DNA of 64,000 nucleotides from Bacteroides sp. (GCA_014801945.1 JAAVDF010000025.1:54569-118568); one strand, 5' to 3'; positions 52,151-61,559 are shown, counted from the first letter of the stretch. Numbers and translations are program-made. Notes: a model not told the origin generated them from the letters alone.

Positions 52151-52193
52151 GGAAGAACATTGCAATCAGCTTTAGGCATTGCATCATTTATAC

Positions 52194-52237
52194 CAAACCC
52201 TTGCTATGCATTCGATCAGTGCATCTGCAAGGGTTTG
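52194..52237. terminator. 11-bp hairpin with inner 5-bp stem between convergent genes
   Basis: CAAACCCTTGC ... GCAAGGGTTTG, inner ATGCA/TGCAT. Confidence 0.65.
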
Positions 52238-52722
52238 TTGCGTTTACGTCCGGCACGCCGGAGTTCCTGCCTGACCAACCGACGCTGAGACCGGTTAAGC
52301 CGCGGACCGTCTTCGGGATTTGAGTCAAGTCCTCCGGATTCAATACCATCGTTCACAGTTGATTGATGTTCAATTTCACTACCGGTCGTAACCCGGCCAA
52401 TTTCCGTTCTCCTTGATCCAGCCGTCTCTTTCACAACGGATTTAGCAAATTTTCTGCGGCGTGCGGCAGCTGACCGCACCATCGCTTTATCAATCTCCGG
52501 TCGTAGCAGTGTGAAAATCAGAATGATTTCTGTCCGACATTCCGTATCCGGTACAATTCCGTCAAGGAGGTATTCACGGATTATACCTACGGTTTCATCA
52601 TACAACTCCTGCCTATTGATCGCACTACAGGAGTTGGCGATTCGTTCAAGCATGTTAGTGTAAAATCTGGCAGAAACCGGAAGCCGACCGGAAGTTACAG
52701 AGGAGGATCTGGACTTTTTCAT
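52216..52722 (-). CDS. Hypothetical basic protein, DUF6291-like central region (tentative)
   Basis: ELYDETVGIIREYLLDGIVPDTECRTEIILIFTLLRPEIDKAMVRSAAARRRK pattern; Arg-rich C-terminus. Confidence 0.45.
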   Translation of the reverse strand: MKKSRSSSVTSGRLPVSARFYTNMLERIANSCSAINRQELYDETVGIIREYLLDGIVPDTECRTEIILIFTLLRPEIDKAMVRSAAARRRKFAKSVVKETAGSRRTEIGRVTTGSEIEHQSTVNDGIESGGLDSNPEDGPRLNRSQRRLVRQELRRAGRKRNKPLQMH

Positions 52723-52730
52723 ACTGAAAA

Positions 52731-52769
52731 GAGGTTTTAACTTTGTTTTTGCTGCAAAGTTAAAACCTC
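52731..52769. promoter_or_regulatory. Perfect 15-bp palindrome at the promoter of the 52216-52722 gene
   Basis: GAGGTTTTAACTTTG / tttttgctg / CAAAGTTAAAACCTC; each arm carries TAACTTTG. Confidence 0.55.
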
Positions 52770-52824
52770 AATTTCCTGAAAAGGATGCGATAATGAAAAC
52801 CGCACTTGAAAATTTTCGTGGAAT

Positions 52825-53772
52825 CTATCTCCTGACTCTTGCCTTACGCTTGGAGTATGTGCTCCAGAAATGGAAATCACACTGCGATTCAATCTCATCC
52901 TCAATCTCATCCGGAAGAGAAGAGAAGAAGTCATGTCCTGTCAGGGTCTCAACAGAATCAATGCTCACGGCACAAGCTTGCATACCGCCCTCCACCTTCT
53001 CGTTGGGCATTATAAAGCCTATGCCACGCGCAGGGTTTGCGTATGGCGAGATGATAACCTTGAAGAATTTACGCGGGACATAGACACGCGAGTCACCTAT
53101 GTATTCTATAGGATTCCCATCAATGACCGGACCGCAGACAATATACACTGCACTATCGATCGCCGCCCACTGACGGCATTTTTCCTCAAGGTTCTTCCAT
53201 GTTCCGGCATTGAGGGCTTTGGCCTGCGGAACTATGTTGGTCATATAGAAAGTCTGCTCCATCGCTTCCTTGTTCCACCGCATGTCACCGGCAGGAGCCA
53301 TGTGACCGCGATCATAGCCCGAATAACTGTAATCCCATGTCTCCGCACTCCCTTCGACCTCCGGATCAGCAAAAAACTTGTTTGTGCGCGTGATCTCTCC
53401 GCGTGTCTCAGCTCCGGTCAGTTCCCACGACACCCAGTTGGGTATGTGATACTGCGGATTGAACGAAAGATCCATCCCTTTATAACTCTTGGTGATCTCC
53501 TTCAGATCGGGGTTGGTCTTTACGGCCATCAAATCATTGTAGGATTCATGATGTGACGATGTCTTATGCTTTGTTACTGCCGGACGCGTATTTTCGGGAG
53601 CTTCCGTCTTGACCGGAACATGGCCTTCAAGATGCGAAAAAAGGTAGCCGCAACCGCCCAAAAGAGCAATGACGACAAGCAGACGCAAAAGATTGACAAA
53701 GCGTTTTGACGCGGGGGATGGATTACGGCGATTACGTTGTGGATTCCGTCCGTTATTTCTTGTATTTGACAT
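52825..53772 (-). CDS. Membrane-anchored DNA/RNA non-specific endonuclease (NucA family)
   Basis: N-terminal TM anchor; YSGYDRGHMAPAGDMRWNKEAMEQTFYMTNIVPQ (DRGH). Confidence 0.9.
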   Translation of the reverse strand: MSNTRNNGRNPQRNRRNPSPASKRFVNLLRLLVVIALLGGCGYLFSHLEGHVPVKTEAPENTRPAVTKHKTSSHHESYNDLMAVKTNPDLKEITKSYKGMDLSFNPQYHIPNWVSWELTGAETRGEITRTNKFFADPEVEGSAETWDYSYSGYDRGHMAPAGDMRWNKEAMEQTFYMTNIVPQAKALNAGTWKNLEEKCRQWAAIDSAVYIVCGPVIDGNPIEYIGDSRVYVPRKFFKVIISPYANPARGIGFIMPNEKVEGGMQACAVSIDSVETLTGHDFFSSLPDEIEDEIESQCDFHFWSTYSKRKARVRR

Positions 53773-53787
53773 TGCAAAAATAATCTT

Positions 53788-54921
53788 TTAAAATTCCAGA
53801 CTGTTTATTACACACCCGATCTCGGCGGCATCAGCCACAGAGATCCCATGCCCGATCGGAAGACTGACTATCTCGCCGGCAAGTCTGTCGGTAACAGGAA
53901 GCGGACCATGAGGCATGGAGGAGTAACATGGCTGTCTGTGCGGCGGGACTGCATAGTGGATGTCAGTACCTATCCCCTGCTCCGCCAGACGTGACATGAA
54001 GCTCTCACGTTTGGTTGCAGGTACTCTTATCACATATTGATGCCACACATGGTCATTGACCTCACGGCTCATCACCGGAAGAATGATATCCTGCCTGTCA
54101 ATGGCACGTCCATAGGCCAGCGCACGCGCGAACCTATCAGCATTTTCATCGGCGATATGTGGAAGTTTCACCCGTAACATGGCCGCCTGAATAGGATCGA
54201 GACGGCAGTTCAAACCACAATATATATTATGGTAGCGGCGGTCTGCTCCATAATTGGCAAGCGCACGCACCGTCCGTGCAAGCTCTTCGTCGTGAGTAAG
54301 CACCGCACCGGCATCGCCGAGAGCACCGATATTTTTTGTCGGATAAAAGCTTATGGCTGCGGCATCGCCGAGAGCACCGGCATGATGTGACCCATGCAGC
54401 CCATCGGCAAGAGTCCTTGCGCCCAAAGCCTGTGCACAATCCTCAATGATTTTCAATCCGTGGCGGCGAGCTGTCTCGACAAGACGTTCGTCCCATGCGA
54501 CACGCCCGTAGAGATGGACAGTCATTATAGCACGTGTGCGGTCAGTGACGACCGATTCGAGCAGCGAAGTGTCGAGATTCATCGTGCGCTCGTCAATATC
54601 GACGGGGACAGGAGTCAGGCCATTATCGGTAATGGCAAGAACAGATGCTATATAAGTGTTAGCGGGATAGATCACCTCGTCGCCATCCTTCATCACGCCC
54701 ATTTCCTTATAAGCCCTTAGGATCAGACGCAAGGCATCGAGTCCGTTGCTCACACCGATAGCATACGTCGTTCCGGTCATGGCACACAGATCTGCCTCAA
54801 GGGCTTCAACCTCCGGGCCTCCGATGTAACGGCCACTACGGATGACGCGCTCGGCAGCGGCGGCAAGGTCATCGAGATACGGCTCGTTGACCGTCGCAAG
54901 ATCAAGAAACGGATATCTCAT
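53788..54921 (-). CDS. DegT/DnrJ/EryC1/StrS aminotransferase (FdtB/QdtB-like sugar 3-aminotransferase)
   Basis: [36 protein letters not shown]-Lys region [19 protein letters not shown]; adjacent to an FdtA-like gene. Confidence 0.85.
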   Translation of the reverse strand: MRYPFLDLATVNEPYLDDLAAAAERVIRSGRYIGGPEVEALEADLCAMTGTTYAIGVSNGLDALRLILRAYKEMGVMKDGDEVIYPANTYIASVLAITDNGLTPVPVDIDERTMNLDTSLLESVVTDRTRAIMTVHLYGRVAWDERLVETARRHGLKIIEDCAQALGARTLADGLHGSHHAGALGDAAAISFYPTKNIGALGDAGAVLTHDEELARTVRALANYGADRRYHNIYCGLNCRLDPIQAAMLRVKLPHIADENADRFARALAYGRAIDRQDIILPVMSREVNDHVWHQYVIRVPATKRESFMSRLAEQGIGTDIHYAVPPHRQPCYSSMPHGPLPVTDRLAGEIVSLPIGHGISVADAAEIGCVINSLEF

Positions 54922-55346
54922 AGACGGCGGTCACTTTCAATGGCAAGACGTTTGAACTCCTCGTAATCGCGCACATATTCATCCGGATCGTAAAGTATTG
55001 AAGTCATTACGAGACACACGCTACCGGAGGCAAAATTATCGAGCGTACGCCAGTAACCCGGCGGAATATACAATCCCTCGAAAGGCCTGTTGAGCGTATA
55101 GGTCATCCATGTGAATCCGTCGTAAAGGTTAACGTTGAAACAGCCGTTGACCGCTACGAGAAGTGATTCGGCCTCACGATGCGAATGTCCTCCACGGCCC
55201 TCTCCGGCCGGAACATCATAAGTCCAGTAGCAGCGGGCGATCTCAAAGGGTATCTGATCATTGTCCTGAACGAAAGTCAGACTGCCGCGTGGATCGTAGA
55301 TCCTCGGCAGCGATATCAGGCAAGGTTTATTTTTATCAATATTCAT
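54918..55346 (-). CDS. FdtA/QdtA-like cupin sugar 3,4-ketoisomerase; start 55346
   Basis: [65 protein letters not shown]. Confidence 0.85.
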   Translation of the reverse strand: MNIDKNKPCLISLPRIYDPRGSLTFVQDNDQIPFEIARCYWTYDVPAGEGRGGHSHREAESLLVAVNGCFNVNLYDGFTWMTYTLNRPFEGLYIPPGYWRTLDNFASGSVCLVMTSILYDPDEYVRDYEEFKRLAIESDRRL

Positions 55347-55596
55347 GAATCTATATACATAGGTGGATAATCCACTGCAAAGATAATAATTTATGGCCGA
55401 TGAGGGGACGGTACAGGGATTAAAATGACAGCTTATGTTGTAAAACACATGTTTAGAAAGCTTATAAACGAAAATTAATTACTATTTTGCGGTCGATTTG
55501 GAAAAAGTATTGTCCGGAGGGACTGATAGCAAACAAATCAACCTCTGTCCTCAAACGCAAACCAAACTTCTTACCTAAAACTAAACCAGAACTGAT

Positions 55597-57756
55597 ATGA
55601 AGATCTACCAGACAAACGAAATCAAAAACATAGCCCTGCTTGGTAGCAAAGGCTCAGGTAAAACCACACTTGCTGAAGCTATGCTTTACGAGTGTGGAGT
55701 TATAAAACGTCGTGGCACAATCGAAGGAAAAAATACAGTCAGTGATTCGTTCCCTGTCGAGAAGGAGTATGGTTACAGCGTGTTCTCAACCGTGTTCTAC
55801 GCTGAATTCCTTAATAAGAAACTTAATGTGATCGATTGTCCCGGAGCGGATGACTTTGTCGGTAATGCGATCACCGCGCTCAACGTCACTGATACCGGTG
55901 TCATACTGATCAATTCGCAGTATGGTGTCGAAGTCGGCACACAAAATATATTCCGCACTACCCAATCGCTTAAAAAGCCTGTGATTTTCGCTCTCAACCA
56001 ACTTGATGGCGACAAGGCGGATTACGAGAATGTGATGGAACAGATGAGGGAGCATTTCGGAAACAAGATCGTAGCTATCCAGTATCCTATCCAGTGTGGT
56101 GCAGGATTCAATGCGATGATCGACGTGCTTCTGATGAAGAAGTATTCTTGGGGACCGGAGGGCGGTACACCTACCATCGAGGATATTCCTGCTGAGGAAA
56201 TGGAACGTGCCGACGAACTCCACAAGCTTCTTGTCGAAGCTGCTGCCGAGAATGACGAGGCTCTCATGGAGAAGTTCTTTGATCAGGGTCATCTGACCGA
56301 GGATGAGATGCGCGAAGGCATACGCAAGGGTCTGATCGATCGCTCGATCTATCCCGTGTTCTGCGTAAGTGCTGCCAAGGATATGGGCGTGCGCCGTATG
56401 ATGGAATTCCTCGGAAACGTAGTCCCCTTCGTAGAGGATATGCCCGCTCCTGAAACAGTGGATGGTGTCGAGGTCAAGCCCGACAGCAACGGCCCGCTCT
56501 CGCTTTATTTCTTCAAAACAACTGTCGAACCGCACATCGGTGAGGTCAGCTATTTCAAGGTTATGTCCGGCACACTTACTCCCGGTGTTGATCTTGAGAA
56601 CGTCACTCGCGGTTCACGTGAACGCATAGCCCAGATCTATTGCGTCTGCGGTAATATCAAGACTCAGGTTGACAAGCTTTGCGCAGGTGATATCGGCGCG
56701 ACTGTAAAACTGAAAGATGTCCGTACAGGAAATACTCTTGATGCAAAGGATTGTGATTATCGATTCGATTTCATCCGTTTCCCTGAACCCAAGTATCGCC
56801 GTGCCATCCGTCCTGTCACCGAGAGCGACGCCGAGAAGCTCATGGGTATCCTTACACGTATGCACGAGGAAGATCCCACATGGGTCGTAGAGCAGTCAAA
56901 GGAACTCAAACAGACCATCCTTTCAGGTCAGGGCGAATTCCATCTTCGCACACTCAAATGGCGTGTTGAAAACAACGATAAACTCCCCATCATCTTTGAA
57001 GAACCACGTATTCCCTATCGTGAGACCATCACTAAGGCTGCACGTGCGGATTACCGCCACAAGAAGCAGTCGGGCGGTGCCGGCCAGTTCGGTGAAGTCC
57101 ATCTGATCATCGAGCCTTACACCGAGGGTATGGCCGCCCCTGATACCTACAAGTTCGGAAATCAGGAATTCAAGATGAATGTCCGCGACACTCAGGAGAT
57201 CCCCTTGGCATGGGGCGGCAAGCTGATAGTCCACAACTGTATCGTAGGTGGTGCTATCGACGCCCGTTTCATTCCCGCTATCGTCAAAGGTCTCATGGAC
57301 CGTATGGAACAAGGCCCTCTCACAGGCAGCTATGCACGCGACGTAAGAGTATGTATCTACGACGGTAAGATGCACCCCGTGGATTCAAACGAAATCTCAT
57401 TCCGTCTTGCAGGCCGCAATGCATTCAGCGAGGCGTTCCGAAATGCCAATCCGAAGGTTCTCGAACCGGTCTATGACGTGGACGTAATGGTGCCCGCCGA
57501 TGTGATGGGCGACGTAATGAGCGACCTTCAGGGACGTCGTGCGATCATCATGGGTATGTCGAGCGACAATGGTTTCGAAAAGATCTCGGCACGTGTACCC
57601 CTGAAAGAGATGTCGTCCTACTCAACCGCTCTCTCATCGATCACAGGTGGACGCTCGGCATTCACGATGAAGTTCGCTTCCTATGAGCTCGTGCCTACTG
57701 ACGTTCAGGACAAGCTGCTGAAAGAATATGCTGAAAAGGCTCAGGCCGATGAATAA
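55597..57756 (+). CDS. EF-G paralog (EF-G2-like) with altered GTPase motifs
   Basis: EF-G domain layout over the full length; P-loop GSKGSGKTT, switch II DCPGADDF instead of DTPGHVDF. Confidence 0.9.
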   Translation: MKIYQTNEIKNIALLGSKGSGKTTLAEAMLYECGVIKRRGTIEGKNTVSDSFPVEKEYGYSVFSTVFYAEFLNKKLNVIDCPGADDFVGNAITALNVTDTGVILINSQYGVEVGTQNIFRTTQSLKKPVIFALNQLDGDKADYENVMEQMREHFGNKIVAIQYPIQCGAGFNAMIDVLLMKKYSWGPEGGTPTIEDIPAEEMERADELHKLLVEAAAENDEALMEKFFDQGHLTEDEMREGIRKGLIDRSIYPVFCVSAAKDMGVRRMMEFLGNVVPFVEDMPAPETVDGVEVKPDSNGPLSLYFFKTTVEPHIGEVSYFKVMSGTLTPGVDLENVTRGSRERIAQIYCVCGNIKTQVDKLCAGDIGATVKLKDVRTGNTLDAKDCDYRFDFIRFPEPKYRRAIRPVTESDAEKLMGILTRMHEEDPTWVVEQSKELKQTILSGQGEFHLRTLKWRVENNDKLPIIFEEPRIPYRETITKAARADYRHKKQSGGAGQFGEVHLIIEPYTEGMAAPDTYKFGNQEFKMNVRDTQEIPLAWGGKLIVHNCIVGGAIDARFIPAIVKGLMDRMEQGPLTGSYARDVRVCIYDGKMHPVDSNEISFRLAGRNAFSEAFRNANPKVLEPVYDVDVMVPADVMGDVMSDLQGRRAIIMGMSSDNGFEKISARVPLKEMSSYSTALSSITGGRSAFTMKFASYELVPTDVQDKLLKEYAEKAQADE

Positions 57757-57814
57757 GACAGCTCAAGTCATTCACTACAATATCACTCAACAATTCTAAC
57801 CTTACACATTTTGG

Positions 57815-57844
57815 CAGGTCACCGAAATTGATTTCGGTGACCTG
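57815..57844 (+). terminator. 13-14 bp hairpin after the EF-G paralog, abutting the mnmE promoter
   Basis: CAGGTCACCGAAA-ttga-TTTCGGTGACCTG. Confidence 0.65.
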
Positions 57845-57846
57845 TA

Positions 57847-57880
57847 TTTGCATATTGCCGGAAAAAATTTTGTAATTTTG
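57847..57880 (+). promoter_or_regulatory. mnmE promoter candidate (-33 TTTG, -7 TAATTTTG)
   Basis: TTTG at 57847-57850; TAATTTTG at 57873-57880; ATG at 57885. Confidence 0.5.
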
Positions 57881-57884
57881 CGGT

Positions 57885-59306
57885 ATGTATCCCCTACTCG
57901 ATTCTGACACTATCTGTGCTATCTCCACCCCGGCTGGCGTGGGAGGTATAGCCGTCATCCGCGTCAGCGGTATAGATGCCGTGAGCATCGTAGATTCAAT
58001 CTGGCATGGCCGTAAGCTTGCTGATGTCAAAAGTCACACTGCCCATCTTGGCGACATCGTTGATCCGGACAATTCCGGTGAACCGCTTGATACGGCTGTA
58101 GCCACCGTGTTCCGCGGACCGAAATCATTTACAGGTGAAGATGTCGTTGAAATATCCGTCCACGGATCGCAGTGGATACAGCGGGAGCTTGTCAATCTGC
58201 TCATTCGCCAAGGTTGCCGCATGGCACAACCGGGTGAATTTACACGCAGAGCCTTTGCCAACGGTCGTCTCGACCTCGCACAGGCTGAAGCGGTTGCTGA
58301 CGTCATCGCAGCTTCATCACGCAGTGCCCACCGGCTCGCGGCTTCGCAGATGAGAGGTGATTTCTCGCATCGTATCTCAGGCTTGCGCGATCAGCTTATT
58401 GAAATCGCATCGCTGCTTGAACTGGAACTGGATTTCTCGGAAGAAGATGTGGAATTTGCCTCACGCAGCCAATTGCGCACGTTGGCCGACACACTGCTCA
58501 AGGAGATCACCAGACTGGCCTCGTCGTTCTCGACCGGAGCGGTTCTTAAAGACGGTGTGCCGGTAGCAATCGTCGGTGAACCGAATGCCGGAAAATCAAC
58601 TCTCCTGAATGCTCTGCTTCATGACAACAGGGCTATAGTCAGCGACATCCCCGGCACTACACGTGATACGATCGAGGATACGATTGAGATTGATGGAGTG
58701 CTTTATCGCTTCATCGACACTGCAGGTATCCGTCAGACGGATGACTCGATCGAAAATCTTGGAATTGAACGTTCGTATGCAACAATCAGCCGCGCACGAA
58801 TTGTCCTGTGGCTCATTACTCCAGACCTCTCCCCTACTGATTACCATACGCTTAAAGAGTCAATCACTTCACATCTGCCCGAAGATGCCAAACTTATCAC
58901 AGTCCTGAATAAAATTGATATTCTTCCGGATAATGAATTATCATCTTCGGGAAATGGTGAACTTTCGCCATTATCCAAATCTGATGAGGATTCTATAATT
59001 ATCCCGATTTCTGCCCGGAATGGTAAAAACCTCCCCACCCTGATGCAGATCCTTCATTCCAATTCAGGAGCTGAGGAAACAGAAGGAGCAGACCTTATCG
59101 TAACAAATGCGCGGCACTATGAAGCACTCATCCATGCCCGTGCATCACTCGAACGCGTTATCTTCGGCATAGATACAAACCTCTCCGGTGACTTCATAGC
59201 TCAGGACCTCCGCGAAACCATCCACCACCTCTCCACCATCACCGGCACCATCACCACCGCCGATCTCCTCCAAACCATCTTTCAAAAATTCTGCATCGGA
59301 AAGTAA
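57885..59306 (+). CDS. mnmE: tRNA modification GTPase MnmE (TrmE)
   Basis: DTICAISTPAGVGGIAVIRVSG; IVGEPNAGKSTLLNALL; C-terminal FQKFCIGK. Confidence 0.96.
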   Translation: MYPLLDSDTICAISTPAGVGGIAVIRVSGIDAVSIVDSIWHGRKLADVKSHTAHLGDIVDPDNSGEPLDTAVATVFRGPKSFTGEDVVEISVHGSQWIQRELVNLLIRQGCRMAQPGEFTRRAFANGRLDLAQAEAVADVIAASSRSAHRLAASQMRGDFSHRISGLRDQLIEIASLLELELDFSEEDVEFASRSQLRTLADTLLKEITRLASSFSTGAVLKDGVPVAIVGEPNAGKSTLLNALLHDNRAIVSDIPGTTRDTIEDTIEIDGVLYRFIDTAGIRQTDDSIENLGIERSYATISRARIVLWLITPDLSPTDYHTLKESITSHLPEDAKLITVLNKIDILPDNELSSSGNGELSPLSKSDEDSIIIPISARNGKNLPTLMQILHSNSGAEETEGADLIVTNARHYEALIHARASLERVIFGIDTNLSGDFIAQDLRETIHHLSTITGTITTADLLQTIFQKFCIGK

Positions 59307-59344
59307 GCCATATTTTAAGATTTTTTATTCTAACATATTCATGG

Positions 59345-59444
59345 CATATCCATAGCATATAAACACATATTTTATAGCAGTTTACATCTTATCACAAAGA
59401 TCCCTCAATCTTAAAACACATGTTGTGTATATGCTAAGGATATG
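59345..59444. repeat. Interrupted inverted repeat upstream of the integrase gene
   Basis: CATATCCATAGCATAT (59345-59360) vs reverse complement of ATATGCTAAGGATATG (59429-59444), 15/16 match. Confidence 0.6.
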
Positions 59445-59454
59445 TTATATTTGT

Positions 59455-59497
59455 GGTACTATTTTGGTACTCACAAAAACGGAGTACCAAAAGTACC
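59455..59497. repeat. Second inverted repeat directly upstream of the integrase start
   Basis: GGTACTATTTTGGTACTC / GAGTACCAAAAGTACC, 2-nt bulge. Confidence 0.6.
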
Positions 59498-59518
59498 AAG
59501 TATAAAACATCACAGATT

Positions 59519-60670
59519 ATGGCAGCAGCACCAATCAAAGAGCCTGTAAGGATCAGGCGCAAGACACTCACTAATGGAAATGTCTCTCTTTACCTTGCAA
59601 TCTACATCAATGGACACAGGGAATATGAGTTTTTGAAGCTCTACCTCATTCCGGAGAAAACGAAGGCAGACAAGGAGCGCAACAAACAGACAATGGCACT
59701 CGCTAATTCCATTAAGGCGCAGCGCATCGTTGACATTCAGAACGGTGTGCATGGCTTCAAGGGAGACTTCAAGGAGCAGACGTTGTTTTACGAATACTAC
59801 AATGCCCTGACAGAAAAACGCAAGAAGAAGGAGAGCAAAGGTAATTTCAGCAACTGGGCATCGTGTCTCCGTCATCTGATGAAGTATGACCCACGAAAGA
59901 ACCTTACCTTTGCCGACATCACAGCTAAGTGGGTTGAAGGTTTCAGAGATTATCTGGAGAACAAGGCTGAGGCTTTCGGCTGTGACTTAAGAGAACGTCA
60001 GAACAGGAAGCCGTTGTCGCAAAATTCAAGGCAGTCATACTTCAACAAACTTCGTGCCTGTCTCCGCCAAGCGTATGAGGACGGTATCATTCGCACGAAC
60101 CCGATGAGAGGGATTACAGGATTCAGCAGTATGGAAGGGACAAGGAACTACCTTACTCTTGATGAGGTCAAGGCTATGGCGGCCGCTGACTGCAATTTTC
60201 CGGAGATCAAGCGTGCGTTTCTCTTCTCATGCCTGACAGGGCTGCGTCGATCTGACATCATAAAGCTGACATGGGGAGAGGTTACGGAACTGAATGGACG
60301 GACCCGGCTTATTTTCCGTCAGAAGAAAACCGGTGGCCAAGAGTATCTCGACATCACGCCACAAGCCGCTGAGCTGATTGGAGAGCGCGGAAAGGCTAAA
60401 TCTACGGACAATGTGTTTGGAGATATACGCTGTCCCAGCGATACAAATGAAAACCTTCGTATTTGGGCTCTGAGAGCCGGTATAGATAAAAATGTGACCT
60501 TCCACGTAGGACGGCATACCTTCGCCGTTTTAATGCTTACGTTGGGTACTGATATCTACACCGTGAGTAAGCTACTCGGCCACCGTGAACTGAAGACTAC
60601 TCAAATCTACGCCAAGATTGTTGATGCAAAGAAACAGGAGGCTGTTGACAACATCCCAAAAATTTTCTGA
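59519..60670 (+). CDS. Tyrosine recombinase/integrase (phage/ICE type); start about 59519
   Basis: SAM-like N-terminal domain; catalytic LTGLRRSDIIKL, HVGRHTFAVLM, LLGHRELKTTQIYAKI. Confidence 0.93.
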   Translation: MAAAPIKEPVRIRRKTLTNGNVSLYLAIYINGHREYEFLKLYLIPEKTKADKERNKQTMALANSIKAQRIVDIQNGVHGFKGDFKEQTLFYEYYNALTEKRKKKESKGNFSNWASCLRHLMKYDPRKNLTFADITAKWVEGFRDYLENKAEAFGCDLRERQNRKPLSQNSRQSYFNKLRACLRQAYEDGIIRTNPMRGITGFSSMEGTRNYLTLDEVKAMAAADCNFPEIKRAFLFSCLTGLRRSDIIKLTWGEVTELNGRTRLIFRQKKTGGQEYLDITPQAAELIGERGKAKSTDNVFGDIRCPSDTNENLRIWALRAGIDKNVTFHVGRHTFAVLMLTLGTDIYTVSKLLGHRELKTTQIYAKIVDAKKQEAVDNIPKIF

Positions 60671-60708
60671 TTTATTTCCTCTCCCTCCACACAAACAAAT
60701 TTCCTGAT

Positions 60709-60741
60709 CCGGCTTTGGAATTTCCGAAGTCGGGTTTTATT
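60709..60741 (+). terminator. Terminator of the integrase gene
   Basis: CCGGCTTTGGAA / TTCCGAAGTCGG (two G-U wobbles), then GTTTTATTTT. Confidence 0.6.
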
Positions 60742-61016
60742 TTCCTATTTCTAGCTCTATGAGATTCAAAAATCCAAAAGTAATTACCTTCTTGATGTTT
60801 CTCATACCAATATCATTGACGATACAATCCTACTTCTTAATCCATCACGCGCTCACGCGAAGCTTTTTTATTTTGGCTGTGTATTTCTTTGATTGCTCGA
60901 TGTTGTAGGTCAAAGTCAGGGTGACGATCCTCACGGACAGCCACCCTTCTATCATCAGATTATAGTGTAAAAATCAGCTTGCAGTGTTCTAAAGTAGATA
61001 AAATAGACGAGACCGG

Positions 61017-61445
61017 TTATCCTTCCTCGGCCTCTTCTTCACCTCCACACAGAGCCTTCAATGTGTCCTCGATTGTGCGCGGACCCATGTTGATCTCCAT
61101 GTTTATATCCTGAGACTTCATGCGCGGAGTGTGGAACTCCATAATTTTAAGTTCAGCCGCGACGCGATCAGCCGGAGACAGGAACTTCATATCAAATTCA
61201 AAATCCGACATGACGAGCGGATTGCCGTCCGAATCAACAGCAGGAATCTCCACGACGGTACGGTACGGACCGTCGTCACCATTCGCCCACTTGATCCTCT
61301 GTATTACCTTCGGTTTCCCTTCCTCGTCCACCTGTGGGCGCGGTGTAAGGTATTCGCTCGTGTGATTGAGCAAAGCCCCTTTCGTCGGGTTGTTTTTGTT
61401 CGGTGTGCCTTTCTGCCGCCCACCTGTCTTATATCCTTTTGCCAT
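61017..61445 (-). CDS. Putative phage small terminase-like / AT-hook-like protein; start 61445
   Basis: MAKGYKTGGRQKGTPNKNNPTKGAL N-terminus; acidic C-terminus; location in prophage-like element. Confidence 0.45.
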   Translation of the reverse strand: MAKGYKTGGRQKGTPNKNNPTKGALLNHTSEYLTPRPQVDEEGKPKVIQRIKWANGDDGPYRTVVEIPAVDSDGNPLVMSDFEFDMKFLSPADRVAAELKIMEFHTPRMKSQDINMEINMGPRTIEDTLKALCGGEEEAEEG

Positions 61446-61495
61446 AAGCCTGATATATATTTTGTGCGTGTGACGCAACAGTTAAAACTCAGGAA

Positions 61496-61503
61496 CAAAG
61501 ATA
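61496..61503 (-). promoter_or_regulatory. Putative -7 box for the 61017-61445 gene
   Basis: Minus strand TATCTTTG. Confidence 0.4.
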
Positions 61504-61559
61504 GACATTAATTTAGCGCGTGAATTTTAAGTATTGCAATATCTAAAATAAACGCATAT

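Noticed and set aside
52870-53556. 228-aa plus-strand ORF
   Set aside because: Antisense to the well-supported DNA/RNA endonuclease; no recognisable protein features
55786-56535. 249-aa minus-strand ORF
   Set aside because: Antisense shadow of the EF-G paralog; codon-bias artefact
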